DNA of 64,000 nt. It comes from Hybos culiciformis (Eukaryota > Arthropoda > Insecta > Diptera > Hybotidae). The translations under genes were made by a program, and so were the position numbers. The notes below the pieces were generated by a model. It searched no databases, was not told the origin of the DNA, and worked only from the letters and a program-made list of their open reading frames with translations. The stretch covers positions 82,471,303 to 82,535,302 of the forward strand of contig OZ023274.1 of assembly GCA_964007475.1 (NCBI GenBank). Reading direction: 5' to 3'. Shown in pieces: positions 1 to 10,422 of the stretch; positions within the stretch are counted from its first letter, which is position 1; each line of letters begins with the position of its first letter.

Positions 1-128
1 TATGCTGAACGATTCAAGAAAAAAACTTAATTTGTTTTTGCATAAAATTAATCAGATTGTTAACACTATCTTTTAACAGATATTTATATAAAATAAATTG
101 ATATAAACTTTAAATTAAATATGTTTGA

Positions 129-215
129 ATGTTTACAAATTATGAATTATCAACAGAATCGGAACAAGAAGAATCCTCGGTAAAATATCAATCGAAAATT
201 GCCCGATATTCATAA
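129..215 (+). CDS. Possible 28-residue ORF or terminal exon piece, unrecognised
   Basis: A short open frame from an ATG at 129 to a TAA at 213-215. It reads as an acidic, Ser/Glu-rich peptide with the core STESEQEESSVKYQSKIARY. The G+C content is higher than the flanks and the composition is unlike the Phe/Ile/Asn/Lys-rich translations that random AT-rich DNA gives here. A possible acceptor (caacag) lies inside it at about 151-156, so it could instead be the 3' coding exon of a gene starting left of the window. No family is recognised, and chance remains a serious alternative for 28 codons. Confidence 0.2.
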   Translation: MFTNYELSTESEQEESSVKYQSKIARYS

Positions 216-813
216 TGTATGTACATGAATTCTGAATTGTATATGAATTTGAATATTTCAGAAATTTTGCATCCGAAATCATTTGATAATTTGATTTTAG
301 TACTGAGATGTATCTTGATCTAAAAATAATTTGTCAATCTAAGCATTTGTCATTAAAAACGGCTGGAAAATGTAAGTAAAATCTCCAGATGTGACGAGTA
401 AATTGACAACTGACTAGAATGATTAACATTTTACTCAATTTTTTTTCCTCGTCTAATCGTTTTTGAGTTTAGCAAAATTTTTAATTTTTTTTAAAATGTT
501 GTTGATTGTGAATTTATAATAATTTATTTATTTCGTACGTAAAATTTTTATATATAAAATTTGTAATTCTATCTTTATTTCATCATGAAATTAAGTAATT
601 ATATAATAATATAATATTCTTTGCAAACTCTGCAGATTTTGGCTTATTGTACAAACCACTCAAAAAACAAATTTATGTATAAGGAAAACACATAATTTAT
701 TAATCAATTTTCGATAAATAATGAAAACATACGACTTTAAATTTACTTAAAAACTTGTTTTGTTTTAAAAATAACATTCTTGTTACTTGTACTACAAATA
801 ATAATTAGTAGAA

Positions 814-990
814 ATGGAAAATAATTTCGAATATAAGGAAAAATCAAGTTCCTTAATTATAAAAATAAAAGTAAAGAATTTTCAATCAAATCCCTCTGGG
901 GAGAATGCCTTTAAACAATATTTTTATTTCCATTTTGATATATACATAAAGCATATTTGTTGCGATACCTACAATCGTTACGTTCAATAG
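814..990 (+). CDS. Possible 58-residue ORF with an in-frame continuation past TAG
   Basis: The frame opens with ATG at 814 and runs 58 codons to TAG at 988-990. After that single stop the same frame continues for 35 more codons to a TGA at about 1095-1097. The first part contains NPSGENAFKQ and ICCDTYNRYVQ; the second begins YFTRIDHLTVKN. The second half is also preceded by a fair acceptor (ttcactag at 994-1001). It could be a pseudogene with one nonsense codon, an exon boundary, or chance. No signal peptide, membrane segment or domain is recognisable. Chance frames of similar length do occur in this window. Confidence 0.2.
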   Translation: MENNFEYKEKSSSLIIKIKVKNFQSNPSGENAFKQYFYFHFDIYIKHICCDTYNRYVQ

Positions 991-2375
991 TACTTCACTA
1001 GGATAGACCACCTGACAGTGAAAAACTTATTAAATAATCCAACCTATATACTAATGTTAAAATATAGCCAAATATGTAAGCATTTAAAACTTTTCTGAGA
1101 AGAGACTGTAATAAAATTTCGATACAACAATTTTTGATCAATGTTTTAATTTTTTTTTGTATATGGTGGAGTTCTTTAACAGGAACAGAAAAAACAGATT
1201 TTTTCTCATATTGATTGATATTCTAAGGGCTGAGAATAAAAATGACGTTATAAAAAAATTTAATTCCTAATTAGCCAATATTATTTCCAAATTAATAATG
1301 ATTTAATTCAGCATTATGCGAAGTTATATCATTCGCATATTCTACACGTATCTCTTTTGAAGTCAAGCAGAGGAAAATAATTCATATCTTTCCAGTCATT
1401 TGAATTAAAATGGAACAAAATTACTTGGACCTATTATAATTTGTTTATTTAACATAACGCGATTTGCCTTGTGACCAACTAAACAAAAAATCACCCAATT
1501 GTGTTTATATTTTTCTAGATTTTCGCTCTATGAAAGGCTTTCATAATATGTACAGTAAACATAAATAACAATGGTATTATTTTTAGTTTTTTTTTATGCT
1601 CCAAAATTAAATTTCATAATCGTTGTTGTGCAATTTTCTAAAGAAAGTGGTTATTTAATATGTATATTATATATAAAATTTAAATAAAACAATAATTGAA
1701 ACAAAAAGAATAGTATTCACAAAATTTAAATACACACTATCAATAATGTTCATACTTAGTTATTTCAAAGTTAAACAAAATAAAAAAAAACTAGATAAAA
1801 ATCAATAAAAATTTTAACGGTTTGTAAATTCAAAAATTGTTTTCAAATTTTAAAAATTGTAAAAATAGTTTTGCGCTTACATAAAAGTTTGTTGTTACAA
1901 AAAAAAAAACATATTGAAAGAATTAATTTTATTCATTTTTTAATACTTAATAAATAAATAAAAGAATAATACAACTTTTAATAAGCTAATAAAATTTAAA
2001 AACAATAATGTGTAAAAATAAACTTTCTTTTGTTTTGGAAAATTTTCATAAGCCAAAAAAAAAATGAAAACCTATTATTGACAGAAATAATTTTCTCTAC
2101 TGTTCATTATACAAATTGAATTGTTTGAAAAAATATCTATCAAACTGTGAAAACTTTATCACAAAAATGTCACTAAATTTTCTTTAAACACTTTCCGCAG
2201 AATTCCATTATTTACATTTGTTCAGCTTTAATCAACTTATGGCATAAACTCAAATAACTCAAATCATAAATCTCTTAATGTTTGTAAGAGTTCGTTACAA
2301 ATTGCAACCTTATCAAGCTAGTATTGCTTCGATAATAAACTTATAGATTTTGTGGCAATCATTTTTGATTTCTAC

Positions 2376-2654
2376 GTTAAACCATTGAGTAATAATATTT
2401 ATAAGAGGGACAGAATTCATACAAGTAAATTTTTTTCAAAAATTATGACAATATATTGAGTAAAATTTTTTAACTCAAATGTGTTTATTCTTAATTTTAT
2501 TATTGTACTAAGAATAAACACATTTGAGTATGAAATTTTTATTCCATACATTGAAAATATTGTCATCATTTTTGAGTTATTTAAAAAAAAAATTCTGAAA
2601 TTTCATTGTATGAATTCTGACCCTCTGATAAATATTTTTAATCAATGGTTAAAC
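2376..2654. repeat. Long foldback hairpin (imperfect arms of ~120-145 bp)
   Basis: The centre is a perfect 21-bp inverted repeat: 2473-2493 (ACTCAAATGTGTTTATTCTT...) and 2509-2529, with a 15-nt loop. Outside the core the arms keep pairing with small bulges. The blocks TTAAACCATTGA, AGAGGG.CAGAATTCATAC and CAAAAAT.ATGACAATAT on the left each recur as reverse complements on the right, out to 2643-2654. This is a foldback/MITE-like structure or a locus whose transcript would be one long hairpin. An open frame on the right arm is a by-product of the repeat, not a gene. Confidence 0.8.
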
Positions 2655-2765
2655 ATATTAATAATATTGATGTCGACTTTTTATTATTTTCCCTAACAAA
2701 CTTCAGTTTGTTTTTATAATTGTGTACATTTAATATAATATGTATTTTTTAAGAGGTGGTTTTTA

Positions 2766-3382
2766 TAGTCTAAGAGCTCGCAACGTTTTTGGCACGTGAT
2801 TTTAGCAAGGCTCATTTTTTAAAATATTGTTAAATGCTACGGTGCAGGACCCATAAGGGTAGTCTGGCTGTCAGATGACGTTGCGCTTACCCGTGGGAGC
2901 AGATCCAGGTAGGTCAAAGAAAAAATGCAAAATTACGTGATAATAGCACGATTTCTAGTTATGTCACTTGTTTGTGCTTATTATATGAAATGTTAATGCA
3001 TCATTGCCAGACGGCTTCGGAGTTGTTAAGACCGTGCCAGACCTTGATTTATAACAAAAAAAAACTTCAATTTCACGTCATTTTAGCAAGGCTGAAATTT
3101 TTATATGTTATAGATTGGATCTTATATATACTACATCCAATTTGCCAGACGGAAATACCGTTGCTAAATGGATGCCAGACCTATGTCATTTAAAAGTAAT
3201 TTGTTTTTTTCATGTAATTTTGCATTTTTTTTACCTACTTGGTTCTGCTCCCACGGGTAAACGCAACGTCGTCTGACAGCCAGACTACCTTTATGCGTCT
3301 TGCACCATAGTATGGAACATTATATTAAAAAATGAGCCTTGCTAAAATCACGTGATTTCTTACGTTGCGAGCTCTTGGACTA
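2766..3382. mobile_element. MITE with ~175-bp terminal inverted repeats
   Basis: The left end (TAGTCTAAGAGCTCGCAACG) is mirrored by the right end (TAGTCCAAGAGCTCGCAACG read on the minus strand). Similarity continues inward for about 175 bp on each side (2766-2940 and 3207-3382), including TTTAGCAAGGCTCATTTTTT, GTAGTCTGGCTGTCAGA and ACCCGTGGGAGCAGA. Both ends lie at a TA dinucleotide, consistent with a TA target duplication as in Tc1/mariner-type elements. The interior is short and non-coding. It is much more G+C-rich than its surroundings, so it is a clear insertion. Superfamily is not proven. Confidence 0.9.
2998..3184 (+). repeat. Internal direct repeats inside the MITE
   Basis: The interior holds two related blocks of about 40 bp (about 3003-3043 and 3139-3182). 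Each begins TTGCCAGACGG and ends TGCCAGACCT. Between them, at about 3073-3101, lies a third copy of the terminal motif CACGT.ATTTTAGCAAGGCT. The element therefore carries both iterated TGCCAGAC motifs and an internal copy of part of its own inverted repeat. Confidence 0.7.
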
Positions 3383-4940
3383 TTATTAATGCATAAAATT
3401 TGGTACCTTATTATGGCAAAATAATATTATATATATTTTTATATATGAAATAATTCTATTAAAATAACTAAATTTGACAATGCAACAACGGCTATAAATT
3501 ATTATTATATTATTTTAATATGAAAGTAAATTTATTGCTATTCAATTCACATATTATGATATTATGTAAAGTTTTTATTCATTATAGTTAAAGAAATAAC
3601 TTCTATATAAAAATGTTATACAATATATAATATAGCCTGACATAGCATGGCTTTGAAGTTAAATTTATGACTTAAAAAAAAAAACATAACTTTCTTTTAA
3701 TAATAACTAAATATTTTAATGTCATAATAATATTTTATTGAGCCTATATTATATTCATATGATGATAGTGTTTTTTTTTTTAGTTTTATCAGTAATTTTG
3801 ATAAAATGTCAAAATATGATCAATAAGTTTACAATAAAATCCGAAGAGGGGTTTTGTAAGTATCAATATAATGTTATTCATTTTTAAACACAACCCGCAT
3901 TCAAAATTATTGTTTCATGATCCATTTTTGAACGAAAAAATCATAAATCTGACAACTTGATACAATATACCATAATTATTTCCTATTATAGGTAAATATA
4001 TAAAAATTTGATTATTTAAATATTTGAAATAAAAAATAATAATAATAACGATCGCCCTTTTAAAAATTTTTGCCTCATTATTAGAGTCAATAAACTTTTT
4101 GAAATTAATAAATTTCATCAACACCTTGGTCTAAATTTTTAATGGTTTTGACCTTTGCCAAAAATAAACAAATAAAAAAGTTAATTTTTAATTTCTTTTA
4201 ACATCTTTGATTTTATATTTTGTTTTTTTCTGTTTATGTTTCTTTAACTCTACTAAATCAATTTAATTTTAAATGCAAATTAATTTTACACCATCAATTA
4301 ATTTATATTATGTTTGTTAGTTGGAAAATATCATAAATTGAAAATAAAAATAATTTTTTTTTTTATTTAAATATTTATAATTATTCAATTTTTGTATTTA
4401 TTTTCATTTTGGAATGATTAAGCAATAGGTTTTTTTTTCTGCTTCGATGCATTTATTCAGTCATCAGATGTTTGTAGATTGCATAATTCAATGTGTATCT
4501 GATGCAAAAGCGCAATTATGCTTATAATGAAATAATTTTCTTTATAACCAAATCAATAATATTATTTTAAAACAATATTATAACAACATGTTATGATACG
4601 CTCATAAATAATTTTTTGTTTCTTAATTTTCAAAATTGACAAAGTTTAGTAATAAATTTTTTTTTTTAATTATATATTAAATATTATTTCCGTGAAGAAT
4701 TTAAAACAATAATATTTTATGCTAGATGCTTTTCTAAACGCTTATTATGTCGAATTTACCCTTCTCGCTATAAGAAACGAATCGCTTTCTCCCTTTTTTC
4801 TGTATGATATTTATATTAAATTTCGATTATTTGCAAAATTAATTGATAATACACGAATTTATTTAAAACAAAATAATTGATTATTTTTAATTTGATATTT
4901 TTAACGTCGTATCATTTATTTAAAATAAATATATATAATA
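3383..4940. other. AT-rich non-coding stretch, nothing recognised
   Basis: Homopolymer-rich sequence. A 69-codon minus-strand open frame at 3915-4124 has the Ile/Phe/Asn/Lys composition of random AT-rich DNA. No splice-supported exon or repeat was seen. Confidence 0.5.
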
Positions 4941-5110
4941 TCATTAAAGAAGTCAAAGCACTTTTCGATATATACCTGACTGGTCCAAACGTTCTGGTTT
5001 TGTCTCATTCAATTAATTGTCGATGGATTGCCATTGCACATGCAACAAAAAGTTTTAATATACATCATTTTGAGTTTCAAGGAAAAATAGGGATTTATTA
5101 TGATTAAGCT
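4941..5110 (+). pseudogene. Possible decayed coding piece, faintly like glycoside hydrolase family 1
   Basis: The plus-strand frame reads DIYLTGPNVLVL, then AIAHATKSF, then FQGKIGI before stop codons (TAA at 5104-5106). Family 1 beta-glucosidases have a similar order: a Y-L-x-G/C-H-N-V/L-L block, then A-H-A-x-A-Y, then G-K-I-G-I. The spacing here is three residues short, the downstream family sequence does not follow, and the frame is closed by stops. If real it is a fragment. The resemblance could be chance, and the opposite strand of the same segment is also open for 106 codons. Confidence 0.15.
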
Positions 5111-5768
5111 CCATAAATAGTCTTCACATTTAAAAGTGATGTTTAAAAATATGAACGTTATAGAACAGTTGATGACTGGATTACAGAGGTTATGAAAATT
5201 AACCATAAATTTGAATTGTGTTTTGAAGCTTTGAAAATATTGAGCTAATTCTAGATATTTAATATGATAAAAATCATGATGTTCTGCAAAAATAACCGTA
5301 CTATTATATCTTCGAAAATTAATTTTCAAAAATAAAATTGTCGAGCTTATTTTTTAATAAGGATCTTCTTAAAATACTTTTTAGTCTTTGATTTATCACG
5401 AAAAATATCTATACATAAGATCTGTTGCTTGATTGAATATTGGGAAAAATGTAGTGTAACTCCTGTATGAATGTTAGCAACATTAATATTTTTAAAAAAG
5501 GCATTCCTTATCTTAATTATTATTCATACATTATACATATTAAATCAGACAAATTAATAACATTGCATTAAAAGTTTTGTCTCATTCTTCCTGAAGATAT
5601 TCAAATATAATGCGTACACAGATACAAATATATTAAATAAAAAAACAATTTTTTCCTTGTTCCCACTCAATTTATTTATATTTATGCTTAATTATTTATG
5701 CATAATTATTTATAAACAATTTGCTTTCATTAAGGAATTCATAATTAAACCTAAGGATATGTATCTTA

Positions 5769-5799
5769 ATGGAATTGGATTTGGGTGAAGTTCACTCGT
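5769..5799 (+). other. Short start-codon segment ending at a perfect GTAAGT donor
   Basis: ATG GAA TTG GAT... encodes MELDLGEVHS and then meets TT|GTAAGTAAG at about 5799-5800, a textbook 5' splice site. It may be a small first coding exon, but it is only 31 nt, no partner acceptor could be chosen and the peptide is not recognised. Chance is likely. Confidence 0.12.
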
Positions 5800-5869
5800 T
5801 GTAAGTAAGTAATTTTTATTGGGATTTCTATATATATTTTTTTTAGTAATATAAAATGTAGTTATCTTA

Positions 5870-5945
5870 TGACTTATGGGGTTGTGAATTCAAATCCCAT
5901 TTTGTCTCATTGCACATTGTCTACCTACTTGGATTGAGTGGATTT
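5870..5945 (+). repeat. Possible SINE-like segment
   Basis: ATTCAAATCCC at about 5887-5898 resembles a pol III B box (consensus GGTTCRANTCC) and is followed by TACCTACTTGGATTGAGTGG at 5922-5941. A variant of that 20-mer recurs at 61683-61702. No convincing A box is visible upstream, so this is at best a degraded SINE. Confidence 0.25.
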
Positions 5946-7860
5946 GTTACCAAAACTAAATACATAGCTAATAGATAGAATTTTATTTAATTTTTTAATC
6001 TTGCCCAATCCTTTATACAAATAAAATTTAATTTCTAAATTGATTTTAATTATGCACATGAAAATATATAAATTGAATAAGCCTCAAGGGTATTTCATAA
6101 ATTATATAATATGCAATTGTTACTTAGCCAAAAAAAAACTATTTTTTTTTTAATTAACCACGAAGTCAAGTGTTTTCGCAAATTATTAATTTTTTTTTCT
6201 CGAAATGTGCATAATTTTCACTTAGTAATATGAGTGTCAAGTTTTTGATTATTTTTTTTTAAATATCTGAAATACAGCATCGTACAAAAGTTTCACAAAA
6301 AATAAAAATTTTGCGGCACAAAGTTGTCAAATATTTTATTCTAAGTGTGCAATTAAATGGACAACTATTGCATATACTTAAACTTATGATGTATATGTAT
6401 GTCTGAGAGGTTTTTTATGCTTCCCACGCACATCACTTTTTCAATCTGTTGGTTGTTACAAAAAAAAATATTTCAATGAAATTTAAAATTTTACACAAAT
6501 ATTTTTTTTGACATAATTGCATTTTTTTTTAAGAAGCAATTAACATTTAATTGTTATGTTGGTTTTTAAGACAGCATTGAATAGAGATTAGATAAAATGT
6601 TTAGGTACAAAGAAATATCTATATTTTTATGAAAATAGGTATAAGTTTTGTTTTTTTTTCTGGTGACAAATATATATTATTCACTCGATAGGATTAATAG
6701 ATTGACAATTAATTAAATTCAATTTAAGATAAAAGGTTTTTAAAGAAAAAAAATAATAATAAAATTTTTTGTTTGGGTTTTATGTGAGGATTACGGATTA
6801 TTCACAAAAAAAAATAGTTAATAACCGCTGTCAATAAAGTGTAGTATAATATTCTCCAAAATATTGGTTATGTTGATCAAGCAATTCAAAAATTTAATTT
6901 AACTTTGTTGTCTTAAAGAATTATAAAATCTCCTCACTTGGGAGTCTACAAATTGGTGTAGCTTAACTTCCTTGTCCATTAAAATATTTCTATTTATTGA
7001 TATCCATTTTAGTTTTAACTTTCGCTTTAAACAAAATTTTAAAAATAATATTTTATGTATTTTATTTGAAAAAAAAATTTAATGTTAATCTATGTTATAT
7101 ATATAGATGAACCAAATTTTTAACTATAACTTAATTAAGATGTACCTAGAAATAATCAGGTTTGCTGAAGTGATAAATTTATATATAGTTAGATGCATTT
7201 TTATATAACAAACTTCGAACATTAAACTTATAAATATATAAAACAGGAAATTCATTATCAAAACATTATCAAAATTGTGAATAACATAACAAAATCCGTG
7301 TGAGACCTAAAATTATTCAAAAATCAGTAGTACTTCCTAAAAATTATAAAACTCTGTCTTGGCAACCCTTTTTTATAGTTACTTCACATTAAAATCTTTT
7401 TATAGAAATTAAAATAAAATATATAATAAAAATATATCAAATTGTCTCAATTTATATTTTGTATCTATCAAAAAAAAATATAGTTAAGAAGAAGTTTTCT
7501 AACTGTTTATAAATTTAAGAATAATTTAATAATAAATCTTTCAGACAGATGTTGCAACCGTAAAATAGTTAGGTTGATACAAATGTCAAGATATTAAATT
7601 GAATGTAAATTTTTTGTCATAAAATTTTACTCCCGTCGGAAATTATTTATTTTTAGTTCAACTTTGTATTTATAAAATTTACATATTAGTATTATGAAAA
7701 AAAAAAATAATTATATAAACTTATAGTTATATAAAGTTATATTAGCAGTTTTTTAAGCTTTAGTGTTGATAATATTAATCACATAGTATATATTTACATA
7801 AATGAGGATAGAAATAATATTTATTGTTTTTTTCTCTATATATTTTTTTTGCATTTGTGC
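5946..7860. other. AT-rich non-coding stretch, nothing recognised
   Basis: Long A/T runs throughout. I see no open frame with coding-like composition, no hairpin and no repeat copy. Confidence 0.5.
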
Positions 7861-7905
7861 GGCCCTTCAGGAAAATTTAGAAAAGTGAAAGTAAGAGATG
7901 TAAAA

Positions 7906-8172
7906 TTATGAAGTAACTATTTTGCAGACTCGTAACTGAAGTTTAGTAGATAGGCCATCTAGACTTAATGCACTTACTACGAAACTATGAAATATAGAAT
8001 TAAGAATGAGACTATTTGAGGCAGAGAAGGATTTCAGCGTCTTAAGTGTCTTGCATTCGAGTTCAGAAAAAATAGAATAATAGATAGGCATGTAAATTTG
8101 ATTTCTGATGATTGCTGAAAAATATATCCAAATATTTATATAATGTAAGCTTTGAATTATAATAAAAGTCAT
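7906..8172 (-). CDS. Unrecognised coding-like segment
   Basis: An open minus-strand frame of up to 88 codons in a patch that is clearly less AT-rich than its flanks. The second half, after ECKTLKTLKSFSASNS, has balanced Ser/Leu/Val/Lys use (for example FHSFVVSALSLDGLSTKL) unlike the low-complexity frames elsewhere. The ORF ends at a TGA/TAA cluster near 7906. No conserved domain is recognised. Internal methionines (for example before PIYYSIF) could serve as a start, or the segment could be an internal exon or old transposon relic. The plus strand is also partly open, which lowers confidence. Confidence 0.22.
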   Translation of the reverse strand: MTFIIIQSLHYINIWIYFSAIIRNQIYMPIYYSIFSELECKTLKTLKSFSASNSLILNSIFHSFVVSALSLDGLSTKLQLRVCKIVTS

Positions 8173-10240
8173 TGCATTACGGTGGTAGTATTTATGTTAT
8201 GGGCAAGAAGGCTTTAAACAGAATCACAAATAACATTATTTTAAGGTAGAATTTTTAAAATCGTTCTCGCTTAATTACCATCTTTTCATTTTTGCTTTGC
8301 TCGTCATTGCCAGGTTTAACATATTGTACAATGTACATAAATGTATCTATATACGGATATCAATGCGATTAAAATTCATGAAATATGGTAATAAAAATAA
8401 CTTAATTTTTAAAAGATTTGAAGTATCTTCACAAAAAAAATTATCTACATTATACGGTATTATTATAATAAAAAAAAAAATAAAAGAAATTTTCTTTTTT
8501 TGAAAGCTGAATATTTATTATTTCATTGCGTCACTACAGGAAGAATTATTTCCTTACTACACCATGTACATGCGTTCATTAGAAAAATTTACAATTTTTC
8601 ATTCACCTTTTTTTTTTTTTTTTACGATAATCATAAGCAAGAATTTTTTAGCATGATTTTGATCAATGATGATGGTAAAATAGCTTGTCTAAAATTAAAA
8701 TTATTTCCTATAATGCTATGTTGATAATTAATTAAAACCATCCAAACGCCTTATAAGTGAAAACTTTGAGTGTTCAATTAATTTTTTATTTTCTATATTG
8801 TGCACAGTTGGTATGAAATGTCGAACTTCATAATAAAATAATAATCAGCCAGCATTTTCTGTTTTTTTTTTTTTTTTGTTTTATTAATTATTAAAGAGAA
8901 ATTTATTTACTTAAATAAAAATTATCTACCAAAAATTCAATATAACTGTATATCTGAGCATAAAAAGATACTAAAAATTTGTCGATTAAAAATACACATA
9001 ATTATGTATGTACTACTTAAAATTATGGTTGCATTGATCTTGAAAATTAATCTTTTTATTTGAGCATAAAAGTTTGTTTTGCACGCAACTAACTTTCAAA
9101 CATGCAGCAGGAGTAGCCAATATTATATTAATAGTTAATATATGAATTTAATAAAAAGCTACATAGGTATATTAAAAGGAAAATAAATTCAATTTTCAAA
9201 ATATTTGAAAATTTATGTGTACACAATAATTTTATCAAAAACTCCAAGGTTTTTAAGTAAAAAGTAATTAAATTAAATTAAAATGAGATTTAATAAAACT
9301 TTTTTAATCATTAAGCTCATAAAAAACAACATTAAAGATACACAGGGCAGCTTATTAATAAATATCGAATTAATAAATTTTATATTATTATCTTAATGTT
9401 AAAAGCATTGCTATAATTGCTAATTACTATTATCACTTATTGAAAATAAAAAAAAATAAAACTTTTTCATTATAAAGTTTAAATGGCTTTAATTACAAAT
9501 AATTTTTTCAAAATATACATATAGTTTACTAAACCTCATTAAACAAATAAAATTGCCAATATTGTATGAATACTTAAAAACATTAAATTTTTTTCCAGAT
9601 ATTCACAAATCAAGTCCACTAAGTTAAATATAGGAAAGCTTCAAAAATAATTGTAAAGTATAAGACGGCATGAAAGCACTGAAAATATACGATTTGAATT
9701 TTGTCTGATCCAAAATTAATTTATTTTTTCTTGCACTATTTCATTGTGGACTCGTATGCTTTGCCATTGGGATAAAATAAATATAAAAAAGGTATACTCA
9801 GCTTAAATTGATCACAAAAAATAGTGGGAAGACGAAATTTTCTAGAATAAGGAAATATTAATTTAAAATACTTTTCTACGGTACAAAAACAGTGAGGGAT
9901 CAAAATTGATCAACACAATATATGATAGATATGGTATATACAATAATGTCACAAATTCCTTTACAATTTTTGACACTGAAGCTTCAACTTTTAATTAGGA
10001 GAGACCTTAAATTATTATTATTTACAGGTTTCAAAAAGAAACTAATTTTCCAATTAATTACATTAAATTCTTTGAAATTGATAAATAACAATTAAAAAAG
10101 GCTTAAGAAAAATATATATTAAAATTAAATTTTAATATAAAAATACGGTATTTTCAACATATTTTATTTTTATATACTTAAACTTAAATTTAACATAAAT
10201 TTCATATAAGAGACTGGATCTTAATTTACTTTTAAATCTA
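8173..10240. other. AT-rich stretch with no supported gene
   Basis: Two open frames at 8297-8503 and 8500-8724 are dominated by Ile/Lys/Phe with homopolymer-encoded runs and are not supported as genes. No repeat family members seen. Confidence 0.5.
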
Positions 10241-10316
10241 TTAATTAAAAAGTTTATTATTCATTTTCCCTCCAATAATGGTCGACGCTTCTGCTGTCCA
10301 GTTTCTGCCATAAAAG
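10241..10316 (-). CDS. Candidate terminal coding exon in a GC-richer island
   Basis: The minus-strand island around 10275-10325 is unusually G+C-rich for this window. After an acceptor (TTTTTTACAAG, AG at 10318-10317) the frame continues from the upstream candidate exon (split codon TA|C) through FYGRNWTAEASTIIGGKMNN to a TAA at 10243-10241. A second acceptor inside it (GGACAG) would give the alternative ending RSVDHYWRENE. The 58-nt gap to the upstream exon is a typical short dipteran intron length. The protein is not recognised. Confidence 0.3.
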
Positions 10317-10374
10317 CTTGTAAAAAATTACAAATATTTTAAATAAAACTTCTAAAAGGTATCTGCAGACTTAC

Positions 10375-10422
10375 TAGATATTTAAATCTGCAAATTTCTC
10401 CAAATGCCCAACATCGAGTTTA
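10375..10422 (-). CDS. Candidate 48-nt internal exon (phase 2 to phase 2)
   Basis: This segment follows the acceptor TTTGTTCAG and ends at the strong donor GTAAGT (10374-10369). It has one open frame reading KLDVGHLEKFADLNI. Its length is a multiple of three and its end phase matches the candidate exon at 10316-10241 across a 58-nt intron. A possible upstream micro-exon (11011-10983, ERVYDFVTP, ending CCCAG|GTGAAT) would join in frame and create S at the junction. All of this is splice-site inference; no homology is recognised. Confidence 0.27.

Larger units (their letters stand above)
1..2375. other. AT-rich non-coding stretch with two tiny coding-like pieces
   Basis: This stretch is mostly A/T runs with no repeat structure that I could recognise. 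Two short open frames stand out and are listed separately (129-215 and 814-990). Nothing else is supportable. Confidence 0.5.

Noticed and set aside
2481..2696. 71-codon plus-strand frame
   Set aside because: It lies on the right half of the foldback hairpin and its composition follows from the inverted repeat.
2972..3193. 73-codon plus-strand frame
   Set aside because: It falls entirely inside the MITE interior; the repeated CQT residues come from the TGCCAGAC direct repeats.
5009..5329. 106-codon minus-strand frame, the longest in the window
   Set aside because: Phe/Ile/Asn-rich, with no signal, domain or splice support. The plus strand of the same segment has the more motif-like reading.
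8297..8724. Two overlapping plus-strand frames
   Set aside because: Translations are dominated by residues encoded by A and T runs; no good start context or splice sites.
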